Shown: one piece after another, positions 1 to 6,520 of the stretch | Numbering within the stretch: position 1 is the stretch's first letter | Layout: every line of letters starts with the position of its first letter | Assembly (NCBI GenBank): GCA_031275255.1 | Contig: JAISPA010000142.1 | Coordinates: 1 to 7,663 of the forward strand | DNA length: 7,663 nt | Source: Acidaminococcales bacterium | GTDB taxonomy: Bacteria; Bacillota; Negativicutes; Acidaminococcales; JAISLQ01 | Direction of reading: 5' to 3' | Notes under the pieces: generated by a model | What the model saw: only the letters and a program-made list of their open reading frames with translations | Databases searched by the model: none | Told to the model about the DNA's origin: nothing | Position numbers and translations under genes: made by a program

Positions 1-14
1 TCTTTTTGAGCCAT
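1..14 (-). CDS. Start of an unidentified leftward gene (partial)
   Basis: Read on the minus strand, an ATG at 14-12 opens a frame giving Met-Ala-Gln-Lys and then Asp or Glu before the window edge. A purine-rich GGGAG (minus strand, about 28-24) lies 9 bases upstream of this ATG, a normal Shine-Dalgarno distance. The upstream region is AT-rich and purine-rich on this strand, as expected of a leader. Four codons cannot identify the product, so I give no function. The gene would be divergent from the tRNA operon. I found no clean -35/-10 pair for it on the minus strand. The call rests only on the RBS and start codon and could be a chance match. Confidence 0.35.
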
Positions 15-75
15 AGGGTTTCGCTCCCTTCATTGTTGTTCTTGTCAAACTCAATGATAACGCTTTTCCCTATGG
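11..75 (-). promoter_or_regulatory. Nested inverted repeats in the leader of the leftward gene
   Basis: CCATAGGG at 11-18 and CCCTATGG at 68-75 are perfect 8-bp inverted repeats. Inside them TCATTG (30-35) and CAATGA (52-57) form a second, 6-bp pair with a 16-base loop. In a minus-strand transcript the outer stem would include the proposed start codon (AUG within CCCUAUGG). The GGGAG ribosome binding site would lie unpaired between the inner and outer stems. This resembles a leader in which start-codon access depends on folding. The repeats are seen directly; the regulatory role is inference, since no known riboswitch or thermometer family is recognised. Confidence 0.35.
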
Positions 76-150
76 TTTTCTATTTTCTTTTTCCGTTGCA
101 TTTCATTTTACAATGAACCTTTCAAAACCGTGCATTTCAAGATAAAAACC

Positions 151-179
151 TTGATTTTTTTTTTCTTTGCAGTTATAAT
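151..179 (+). promoter_or_regulatory. Promoter of the tRNA operon
   Basis: TTGATT (151-156, four of six matches to TTGACA) is followed by exactly 17 bases and a perfect TATAAT (174-179). The spacer is T-rich. Initiation would be expected near 186, about 14 bases before the first tRNA, leaving a short 5' leader for RNase P to remove. The layout is typical of housekeeping sigma-factor promoters for stable RNA. Confidence 0.8.
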
Positions 180-198
180 AAATTGCATTGCAGTTATA
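167..198 (+). repeat. 11-bp direct repeat over the tRNA promoter
   Basis: TTGCAGTTATA occurs at 167-177 and again at 188-198, 21 bases apart, which is two helical turns. The first copy covers most of the -10 box; the second ends one base before the tRNA-Asn gene. It may be a short tandem duplication, a pair of binding sites on one DNA face, or chance in AT-rich DNA. Confidence 0.6.
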
Positions 199-199
199 T

Positions 200-274
200 T
201 CCTCGATAGCTCAATGGTAGAGCACTCGGCTGTTAACCGAGTTGTTGCAGGTTCGAGTCCTGCTCGGGGAGCCA
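200..274 (+). tRNA. tRNA-Asn (GTT)
   Basis: A complete cloverleaf can be drawn. The acceptor stem is 200-206 with 264-270 (seven pairs, one T-G), the discriminator is G271, and CCA is encoded at 272-274. The D stem is GCTC/GAGC (209-212 with 220-223). The anticodon stem is CTCGG/CCGAG (225-229 with 237-241) around loop CTGTTAA, which places anticodon GTT at 232-234. The T loop contains the usual GTTCGAGTCC. It is the first gene of a three-tRNA unit and is only 3 bases from the next. Confidence 0.97.
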
Positions 275-277
275 GGC

Positions 278-352
278 GGCCCGTTGGTCAAGAGGTTAAG
301 ACACCGCCCTTTCACGGCGGTATCGGGGGTTCGATTCCCCCACGGGTCACCA
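278..352 (+). tRNA. tRNA-Glu (TTC)
   Basis: The acceptor stem pairs 278-284 with 342-348 (one G-T pair). The discriminator is A349 and CCA is encoded at 350-352. The anticodon stem CCGCC/GGCGG (304-308 with 316-320) encloses CTTTCAC, giving anticodon TTC at 311-313. The T arm GGGGG-TTCGATT-CCCCC is perfect. With only 3 bases separating it from tRNA-Asn, the two must be processed from one transcript. Confidence 0.97.
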
Positions 353-400
353 AAATTCAACTATTACAAACTGATCGGCGTTTCACGGCCGGACAGGTTG

Positions 401-476
<76 letters not shown>

Positions 477-483
477 ATATACA

Positions 484-517
484 AGCGAATTTCGGCTGAC
501 GCCGCGATTCGTTTTTT
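484..517 (+). terminator. Intrinsic terminator of the tRNA operon
   Basis: A stem pairs 486-496 with 501-511 (outer CGAAT/ATTCG, inner CGGC/GCCG, one wobble and one T-C mismatch) around the tetraloop TGAC. Six T residues at 512-517 follow immediately. It begins 8 bases after tRNA-Val, so it ends the tRNA transcript and separates it from the secA operon. Confidence 0.85.
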
Positions 518-518
518 G

Positions 519-536
519 TTTTCCGCCGGCGGAAAA
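519..536. repeat. 18-bp perfect palindrome
   Basis: TTTTCCGCCGGCGGAAAA is exactly self-complementary with no central spacer. It starts two bases after the T-run of the tRNA terminator. On either strand the RNA could fold as a 7-bp stem with a CCGG loop, but no U-run follows on either strand beyond the symmetric four bases. It could be a binding site for a dimeric regulator or a remnant of a second terminator. The symmetry is certain; the role is not. Confidence 0.6.
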
Positions 537-714
537 TGCCGGTCGGCTCAAACGTTTTGCGCCTCGCGGGGCGGCGAACCGGCCCGTAAATCTCATCCAT
601 GTTTTAGCCGGGGGCAGTATAAAGGACAGCGGCGGGTAACGGCAGAGAGTTTCGAGACGGCGCCGCCGTGAAAAGCTGCCCTTGCCAACTCGGCGCGAAT
701 AATCGCCCTGGTCA
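537..714. other. GC-rich intergenic region with short inverted repeats, no gene seen
   Basis: This stretch between the palindrome and the secA promoter holds no reading frame with a credible start, RBS and protein-like composition. It is rich in short inverted repeats: GCCGGT/ACCGGC (538-543 with 578-583) enclosing a smaller stem at 560-573, CGGCGG/CCGCCG (630-635 with 663-668), GGGCAG/CTGCCC (612-617 with 676-681), and GCGCCG/CGGCGC (660-665 with 691-696). Several are mutually exclusive. GC-rich DNA gives such pairs readily, so I do not call an RNA gene. No known riboswitch, T-box or 6S/SRP core is recognised. Confidence 0.5.
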
Positions 715-743
715 TAGACTTTTCCGGTAAATTCTGGTATAAT
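715..743 (+). promoter_or_regulatory. Promoter of the secA operon (extended -10)
   Basis: TAGACT (715-720, four of six matches to TTGACA), a 17-base spacer and a perfect TATAAT (738-743) form a good housekeeping promoter. A TG one base upstream of the -10 box (735-736) makes it an extended -10 element, common in Bacillota. The start of transcription would fall at about 749-751, giving a leader of roughly 57 bases before secA. Confidence 0.7.
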
Positions 744-749
744 TTCACA

Positions 750-797
750 ATGGTATTAATTTGGTTGTTTGCCAATGTCTCAACTCTTTGGGAGTGA
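750..797 (+). CDS. Possible 15-residue leader peptide upstream of secA
   Basis: ATG at 750 opens a 15-codon frame, MVLIWLFANVSTLWE, ending at TGA 795-797. The peptide is hydrophobic with two Trp. The ATG falls at the predicted transcription start, so any translation would be leaderless, as there is no Shine-Dalgarno for it. The last codons (GGGAG then TGA) overlap the secA ribosome binding site, and the stop lies 9 bases before the secA ATG. In E. coli and relatives, the leader peptide SecM controls secA translation by ribosome arrest. This peptide has no SecM-like arrest motif, so any analogy is positional only. A frame this short can easily arise by chance. Confidence 0.25.
   Translation: MVLIWLFANVSTLWE
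783..795 (+). promoter_or_regulatory. secA ribosome binding site in a small hairpin
   Basis: The secA Shine-Dalgarno is GGGAG at 790-794, with TGAT continuing the anti-SD match; 12 bases separate GGGAG from the ATG, on the long side. ACTC (783-786) is complementary to GAGT (792-795) across a 5-base loop, so part of the SD can be masked. The stem is only 4-5 bp and weak on its own. Confidence 0.4.
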
Positions 798-806
798 TTT
801 GATAAA

Positions 807-3323
807 ATGTTCGGATTTTTGGGTAAAATTTTCGGCGACAGCAACAGGAAGGAATTAAAAAAAATACAGCCTTATCTGGAAGCGGTAAACCATCTGGAAG
901 CTGAAACAGTGAAAATGAGCGATGCGGCGCTTTTAGGCCGCACGGTAGAATTCAAGCAGCGCTTCGGCAAAGGGGAAACGCTGGACAGTCTTTTGCCGGA
1001 GGCGTTCGCCACAGTGCGGGAGGCCGCCAGACGCGCGCTCGGCATGAGGCATTTTGACGTGCAGGTCGTCGGCGGCGTGGCGCTGCATCAGGGAAGAATC
1101 GCCGAAATGCGGACAGGCGAAGGGAAAACGCTGGTCGCGACCTTGCCGGTTTATTTGAACGCCCTGTCCGGCAAAGGTGTTCACGTCATAACGGTCAACG
1201 ATTATTTAGCCAAGCGCGACAGCGAGTGGATGGGTGAGGTGTATCGCTTTCTCGGCCTGTCGGTGGGTCTTATCGTCCACGGGCTGGATTTTCCGCAGCG
1301 CAAGGCGGCCTACGCCGCAGATATTACTTACGGCACCAACAACGAGTTCGGCTTTGATTATTTGCGCGACAACATGGTCGTCCGGCCGGAGCAGATGGTG
1401 CAAAGACATCTGAATTACGCGATCGTCGACGAGGTTGACAGCATATTGATCGACGAGGCGCGCACGCCCCTGATCATTTCCGGGCCGGGTGAGAAATCCA
1501 CCGATATGTACAAGACGCTGGCGCGCGTTGTGCCGCAGCTGGCGCCGGAGGAGGACTATACGGTCGACGAGAAGGCGCATACCGTCGCCCCCACCGAGCA
1601 GGGCATAGCTAAAGCGGAGAAACTGCTGGGAGTAAAAAACCTTTACGAAGGGGAGAACGTCGACCTTTCGCATCACTTTACCCAAGCGCTGAAAGCGCAG
1701 GCGCTGATGCAGGCCGACCGCGATTATGTAGTCAAGGACGGCGAAGTCATCATCGTTGATGAGTTTACCGGGCGGCTGATGTTCGGCCGGCGTTTTTCCG
1801 ACGGCCTGCATCAGGCCATCGAAGCGAAAGAGGGGGTCAAAGTTGAAAGGGAGAGCCAGACTTTGGCGACCATCACCTTTCAGAATTATTTCCGCATGTA
1901 CGACAAGCTGTCCGGTATGACCGGCACCGCCAAGACGGAAGAAAACGAGTTTCAGAAGATATATAAACTGGACGTGCTGGTAATCCCGACGAACAAAGAA
2001 AACCGCCGGGAGGACTTGCCGGACGTCGTCTACAAGACCAAACAGGCAAAATACCGGGCGGCCGTGAACGAGATCCTCGAACGGCACGCCGCCGGGCAGC
2101 CCGTACTGGTCGGCACTACTTCGATCGCCCAGTCCGAGGAGCTTTCCAGGGCGATAAAGCGCGCGGGCATACCCCACAATGTACTGAACGCCAAATATCA
2201 CGAAAAAGAGGCCGAAATTATCGCCCTTGCCGGACAAAGGAGCGCCGTTACCATCGCCACCAACATGGCCGGCCGCGGCACGGACATCGTGCTGGGCGAA
2301 GGGGTAGCCGATTTGGGCGGTCTGCATATCATAGGCACGGAACGGCATGAAAGCCGCCGTATCGACAACCAGCTGCGCGGCCGGTCCGGACGGCAGGGCG
2401 ATAAAGGCTCCAGCCGGTTTTATCTGTCGCTGGAGGACGATTTGATGCGGCTTTTCGGCTCAGACAACATTGCCGGAATCATGGACAAACTGGGCATGTC
2501 CGAAGACGAGCCGATCGAGCACACCCTTGTGACCAAATCCATTGAGTCGGCGCAGAAAAAAGTGGAAAACCGCAATTTTGAAATAAGAAAGCAAGTCCTG
2601 GATTACGACGACGTCATGAACCAGCAGCGCGAAGTCATTTACGCCCAGCGCCGCAGGATTTTGCTGGAAGAAGATCTCCGGCAGAATGTTGTGGACATGA
2701 TCATGCGCGCGGTAAAAAACACCATGGAAATTTACGCGCCCAAAGAAGTGCATCCCGAAGACTGGAGCCTTTCCGCCCTCATCGCCAACGCCGAGGATTT
2801 TTACGCCCCGCCGGGCGCGCTGCGGGAAGAAGGTCTGGCTAAATTCAGCCGCGACGAACTGGCGGAATATCTGGAAGAGATCTCGCTTGAGCATTACGCG
2901 GAGCGGGAGCGGCAAATAGGCTTGCCCGCCATGCGCGAACTTGAAAAAATCATCATGCTGCGGGTCGTTGACGACAAATGGATGGATCACCTTGACGCCA
3001 TGGATATGCTGCGCGAAGGCATCGGGCTCAGGGCTTACGGGCAAAAAGACCCGCTTGTTGAATATAAGGTCGAAGCCTATGATATGTTCCAGGCTATGAC
3101 CGGCTCAATTCAGGACGATATTGTGCGCTATATGTTCAGGGTGAGTGTAATCGCCCAGCCGAAAGTGCCGGATCATCTGAAAAACGCTCAGGCGGTCTAC
3201 GCGGGCGACGGTGAACCGCCCAGGAAACAGCCGGCGCGCAAGGCGGAGAACATAGGCCGCAACCAGCTTTGCCCCTGCGGCAGCGGTAAAAAATACAAGC
3301 AATGCTGCGGGCGCGGCGAATGA
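807..3323 (+). CDS. secA: SecA, preprotein translocase ATPase
   Basis: SecA is the ATPase motor that pushes unfolded preproteins through the SecYEG channel at the inner face of the cytoplasmic membrane. The 838-residue length matches Gram-positive SecA (about 840). Visible landmarks in order are Walker A GEGKT (104-108), [13 protein letters not shown] (177-189), Walker B DEVD (208-211), the preprotein-binding insertion (about 221-370), NMAGRGTDI (486-494), [20 protein letters not shown] from about 511 in the second nucleotide-binding fold, the helical scaffold and wing region (about 560-780), and a C-terminal zinc finger with the CxCx8CC pattern (C822, C824, C833, C834) that binds SecB or ribosomes in relatives. 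No key residue is missing. The ATG at 807 is preceded by GGGAG. It is the first large gene of the operon, and prfB starts 22 bases after its stop. Confidence 0.99.
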   Translation: MFGFLGKIFGDSNRKELKKIQPYLEAVNHLEAETVKMSDAALLGRTVEFKQRFGKGETLDSLLPEAFATVREAARRALGMRHFDVQVVGGVALHQGRIAEMRTGEGKTLVATLPVYLNALSGKGVHVITVNDYLAKRDSEWMGEVYRFLGLSVGLIVHGLDFPQRKAAYAADITYGTNNEFGFDYLRDNMVVRPEQMVQRHLNYAIVDEVDSILIDEARTPLIISGPGEKSTDMYKTLARVVPQLAPEEDYTVDEKAHTVAPTEQGIAKAEKLLGVKNLYEGENVDLSHHFTQALKAQALMQADRDYVVKDGEVIIVDEFTGRLMFGRRFSDGLHQAIEAKEGVKVERESQTLATITFQNYFRMYDKLSGMTGTAKTEENEFQKIYKLDVLVIPTNKENRREDLPDVVYKTKQAKYRAAVNEILERHAAGQPVLVGTTSIAQSEELSRAIKRAGIPHNVLNAKYHEKEAEIIALAGQRSAVTIATNMAGRGTDIVLGEGVADLGGLHIIGTERHESRRIDNQLRGRSGRQGDKGSSRFYLSLEDDLMRLFGSDNIAGIMDKLGMSEDEPIEHTLVTKSIESAQKKVENRNFEIRKQVLDYDDVMNQQREVIYAQRRRILLEEDLRQNVVDMIMRAVKNTMEIYAPKEVHPEDWSLSALIANAEDFYAPPGALREEGLAKFSRDELAEYLEEISLEHYAERERQIGLPAMRELEKIIMLRVVDDKWMDHLDAMDMLREGIGLRAYGQKDPLVEYKVEAYDMFQAMTGSIQDDIVRYMFRVSVIAQPKVPDHLKNAQAVYAGDGEPPRKQPARKAENIGRNQLCPCGSGKKYKQCCGRGE

Positions 3324-3345
3324 TTAATTTTAGGAGTTGAAAACA

Positions 3346-4453
3346 GTGCTGATCGAGGAATATAAACAGGAGATACGGACGCTGGCGCGCAAACTGGAAG
3401 AAATGAGGGATTCCCTTTGACGTTGCCGGCAAAACCGAGTACGTGGCGGAACTTGAGCATAAAATGAGCGCGCCGGATTTTTGGGCTGACGTCGAAGAGG
3501 CGCAAAAGATTACGCAAGAAGCCGACCGGCTGAAAAGCGAAGTGGAAACATGGCGCTCGCTGCAAGGCAAACTTGACGATGTGCAGACGCTTTGGGATCT
3601 GGCGGTGGAAGAAAACGACGACAGTCTTGAGGAAGAAATAAAAGGCGGGCTTGCGGTTATCGGCGGCGAAGTGGAGCGCCTGGAACTGGACCTTTTGCTG
3701 GGCGGCGACTATGACGCCAGTAACGCCATTCTTACGATACACGCCGGCGCCGGCGGCACGGAGGCTCAGGACTGGGCCGAAATGCTTTTGCGCATGTACA
3801 CCCGCTACAGCGAGCGGGCGCGCTTTAAAACAGAACTTCTGGATTTGCTGGACGGCGACGAGGCGGGCGTAAAAAGCGCGACTTTGTTCGTCAGCGGGCA
3901 TAACGCCTACGGTTACCTGAAAGCGGAAAAAGGTGTGCACAGGCTTGTGCGCATATCGCCTTTTGACGCCAACGCCAGGCGGCATACTTCTTTTGCAGCA
4001 CTTGACGTCATGCCGGAGATTCCAGACAATGTGGAACTGGACATAAACCCGGCCGACGTCAAGGTGGACACCTACCGGGCCAGCGGCGCGGGCGGCCAGC
4101 ATATCAACAAGACGGATTCCGCCGTGCGCATGACGCACGTTCCGACCGGGACAGTGGTGCAATGCCAAAGCGAGCGGTCGCAGATACAAAACCGTGAACG
4201 CTGCCGGCAGCTTCTGCGCGCGAAACTTTTTGAACTGGAAAGGCAGAAACAAGCCGAACTGAAAAACGAAATATCCGGCGAATATCAGGCGATAGAATGG
4301 GGAAGCCAGATAAGGTCATACGTCTTCCATCCCTATTCGCTGGTGAAAGATCACCGCACGGGCGTGGAAACAGGCAATGTGCAGGCGGTCATGGACGGAG
4401 CCATCGACGGGTTCATCGAAGGGTACCTGCGCGGGCGGAAAAATGAGAAGTAG
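3346..4453 (+). CDS. prfB: Peptide chain release factor 2, programmed +1 frameshift
   Basis: RF2 releases finished proteins at UGA and UAA. The gene starts at GTG 3346, nine bases after AGGAG (3332-3336). The first 24 codons end at in-frame TGA 3418-3420. Shifting +1 at CTT-TGA (T3418 skipped, GAC 3419-3421 read next) joins the second frame and gives 368 residues, close to E. coli RF2 (365). After joining, the stop-codon recognition tripeptide SPF is at about 204-206 and the catalytic GGQ at about 249-251, in the context RASGAGGQH. The N-terminal part is helical and charged, as in domain 1. The frame break is autoregulation, not damage: scarce RF2 slows termination at UGA and favours the shift. 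The residue before the conserved SGAGGQ is Ala, as in most RF2 proteins. The gene ends in TAG, which RF1 reads. Confidence 0.98.
3406..3421 (+). promoter_or_regulatory. RF2 programmed +1 frameshift site
   Basis: The codons run AGG GAT TCC CTT TGA C. The slippery CTT-TGA-C core is canonical. The upstream Shine-Dalgarno-like stimulator is in the same register as in E. coli (AGGGGG, three bases before CTT) but reads AGGGAT, so its anti-SD pairing is shorter. AGGG (3406-3409) is also complementary to CCCT (3413-3416) with a 3-base loop. Only the shifted frame yields a full RF2. Confidence 0.95.
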
Positions 4454-4468
4454 CGGGCGGGCGGCGTT

Positions 4469-6520
4469 TTGAAAAACAGCAAATACAGCGTTATGATCTT
4501 CATATTAATCACAGCCGGGCTTTTGTCCAGCCTGTTCATCAGCTTTAACCGGCACAGGGTCGAACAGGCCAACAAGCGCGTGGACATGATTTGCGAGTAC
4601 GAGGAAATACTCCTTTTGGCAGGCATGTCCGGCAAACCGGCGGAAGAAGTCATGCGGCTTTTCCGGGAAAGCGGCGCGACTTCGCTTTCCATATACGAAA
4701 GTACCCTGGAGACGCTGGAGAAAAGGGGGTTTTTCGCCGCGATCGCCGGGCGGGAGGCGCTGGCGCGGCAGGCGGCCGGTGATGCCTCCTGGGAGCGGCT
4801 TGCCCCCGGCGGCATAAAACCTGACGAGCTGTATTTTTACGCTCCCGCCGGGCCGGACTTTCAGGAAATAGAAGAAGACTTAAAAGAGCGTTTCGCTCCA
4901 GACCGACTGCGCACAGTGAAAGAAGACGGGCCGCGGGTGCTGGCGCTCAAAGCCGATTATGAAGCGGTCAAAGAGCAGAGTCTGAGCATGTTGAGCAGCG
5001 ATCTTAAAAAAATAAAGGAAAACGGGTTTTCGGCCGTCGTCCGTCCCTGCAACTACCAGCCGCCTTCCCCGCGCGGTATAAAACATACATTTTCCCGGAT
5101 AGACAAATCCGGTGTACAGGTCGCCGGGGTACTTTTCGGCGGTCAGGAAGCGCTTGGCTACCCGGACCTGCTCCCGGCCACGGCGGAGGAGCTTAAACGC
5201 CGCGGCTGGACGCTGGGCATGACCGAGCATCCTTTGCAGCTGCAATTCGATAAACAGGCGGGATTGACGGAACTGGCGGAACTGGTCGGCTACCAGGCGG
5301 CGCGCCTTTACGTGATTGAAAAGAAGGAGCAGGAAAAAGTCCTTGACGTGCCGCGGGCCCTCCGGCGCTGGGCGCTGACCGACGAGGAACGCAACGTGCG
5401 CATGAACCTCATCCGGTTCTTTTGGGCGCCGTCTCCGGGCAAAACCGTACTTGACACCAATCTCGAATATGTCGCGCTCATCCGCGATCAAGTATTGGCG
5501 CGCGGCTTTTCCTTAGGTCCGGCCGGGATTTTTGAGCCTTATTTTCCCGCCCGCCCGCTCTTTATCCCGATTATTTTCGGCGCGGCGGCGGCGGGCGCAT
5601 TGTATCTAACCATGCTGACGGAGTTTCTCACCAAACGCCGGCAGGTGATTTTGTCTCTGCTGGCGGGCGGGTTGCTTTCCCTGCTCTTTCTTTTCGCCGC
5701 GCCGCTTATCGCGCGCCAGGCGACGGCGTTTTTCTCCGCCGTTATCTTCCCGGTGCTGGCTATGGCCTGGCAAATGGGCAATTGGGAAAAGACAGCCGCA
5801 GTGAAAAACCGTTCTCTTACCGCTCTGCTGGCCGTTACCTTTGGCCAACTGGCCGCAGCCGTGCTGCTGTCTTTGATCGGCGGCTTTTATATAAGCGGTA
5901 TACTGGGTGACATCCGGTTTTTTCTTGAAATGGATATATATAGGGGCGTCAAGCTCACCTTTTTGCTGCCGCTCTTTCTGATAACCCTTGTTTATTTAAA
6001 AAGATATACGGTACTGGGCGAGGAGATTGAGAACAAAACCGGGCTTGTCGGCCAGATAAAACAGTTGCTCGACTATCCCGTGCAGATGAAAACCCTGGCG
6101 CTGCTTGGCCTGGGCCTGGCGGCCGCTTATATTTTCATCGCCCGCACCGGCCATACCTCCGGCGTCGGCGTGCCGGCGATCGAGGTAAAAATCCGGCTGT
6201 TGCTGGAAGAGATAATGTACGCGCGCCCGCGGGAAAAAGAGTTTCTGGTCGGGCATCCGTCCTTTTTCCTGGCGGCTTTCGCCGCCTGGCGCGGACTGCC
6301 GCATATTATATACTACTGCCTGATTGTCGGCGCGACCATCGGGCAAGGCTGCCTTGTCGAAACCTTCGCCCACATGCGCACGCCGGTCGCCATGTCCGTA
6401 ATTCGCGCCTTTGACGGCCTTTTGCTGGGCGGCGCGGTGGGAATTGCCGCGCTGCTGGCCGCCGCCGTTTTGTTCTTTCTGGGACGGCGGCTGCTTAGGA
6501 GATATGCCGGTGAAACATAA
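4469..6520 (+). CDS. DUF5693-type multi-spanning membrane protein, function unknown
   Basis: I recognise this as a DUF5693 family protein from the central motifs FGGQEALGYPDLL (about 223-235), the TEHPLQLQF region (252-260), ERNVRMNLIRFF (307-318) and the C-terminal RPREKEFLVGHPS (586-598). No biochemical function is established that I know of. Residues 8-25 form one membrane segment. Residues 28-360 are a soluble domain, probably outside the membrane, since the N-terminus is short and Lys-rich. From 362 to 672 come about seven or eight membrane segments (near 362-386, 392-412, 418-438, 449-475, 494-510, 540-557, 610-630 and 640-672), with the conserved RPREKEF segment in a loop. The start is TTG at 4469 with only a weak GGGCGGGCGG upstream; the ATG at 4493 has no SD and would cut into the anchor. 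The gene begins 15 bases after prfB and overlaps csaB by 11, which suggests a shared role in cell-wall polymer modification or transport. That role is inference. Confidence 0.8.
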   Translation: MKNSKYSVMIFILITAGLLSSLFISFNRHRVEQANKRVDMICEYEEILLLAGMSGKPAEEVMRLFRESGATSLSIYESTLETLEKRGFFAAIAGREALARQAAGDASWERLAPGGIKPDELYFYAPAGPDFQEIEEDLKERFAPDRLRTVKEDGPRVLALKADYEAVKEQSLSMLSSDLKKIKENGFSAVVRPCNYQPPSPRGIKHTFSRIDKSGVQVAGVLFGGQEALGYPDLLPATAEELKRRGWTLGMTEHPLQLQFDKQAGLTELAELVGYQAARLYVIEKKEQEKVLDVPRALRRWALTDEERNVRMNLIRFFWAPSPGKTVLDTNLEYVALIRDQVLARGFSLGPAGIFEPYFPARPLFIPIIFGAAAAGALYLTMLTEFLTKRRQVILSLLAGGLLSLLFLFAAPLIARQATAFFSAVIFPVLAMAWQMGNWEKTAAVKNRSLTALLAVTFGQLAAAVLLSLIGGFYISGILGDIRFFLEMDIYRGVKLTFLLPLFLITLVYLKRYTVLGEEIENKTGLVGQIKQLLDYPVQMKTLALLGLGLAAAYIFIARTGHTSGVGVPAIEVKIRLLLEEIMYARPREKEFLVGHPSFFLAAFAAWRGLPHIIYYCLIVGATIGQGCLVETFAHMRTPVAMSVIRAFDGLLLGGAVGIAALLAAAVLFFLGRRLLRRYAGET

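Noticed and set aside
195..200. A second -10 box (TATATT) from the downstream direct-repeat copy
   Set aside because: Transcription from it would begin inside tRNA-Asn and lose the acceptor stem. The 151-179 promoter is much better.
537..714. A riboswitch or T-box before secA
   Set aside because: No T-box sequence, known aptamer core or terminator/antiterminator pair is recognisable, and the secA promoter lies downstream of this region, so it would not be in the secA transcript.
750..797. The secA leader peptide as a true SecM homologue
   Set aside because: It is only 15 residues, lacks the SecM arrest motif and a cleavable signal sequence, and has no Shine-Dalgarno. Only its position is similar, so it is kept as a low-confidence candidate.
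1206..2348. A 380-codon open frame antisense to secA, with similar ones antisense to prfB, the DUF5693 gene and csaB
   Set aside because: Long antisense frames are expected in GC-rich coding DNA. The sense frames have full family motifs, and the antisense ones have no RBS or recognisable domain.
3346..3443. prfB as a frameshifted pseudogene, or as starting at GTG 3443
   Set aside because: The in-frame TGA sits in a canonical CTTTGAC programmed shift site, and the zero frame has a good SD and start at 3346. Starting at 3443 would remove the conserved N-terminus.
6411..6509. An upstream start for csaB at 6411
   Set aside because: It would overlap about 110 bases of the DUF5693 gene and add residues unlike the family. 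AGGAG at 6497-6501 points to GTG 6510, or possibly ATG 6504.
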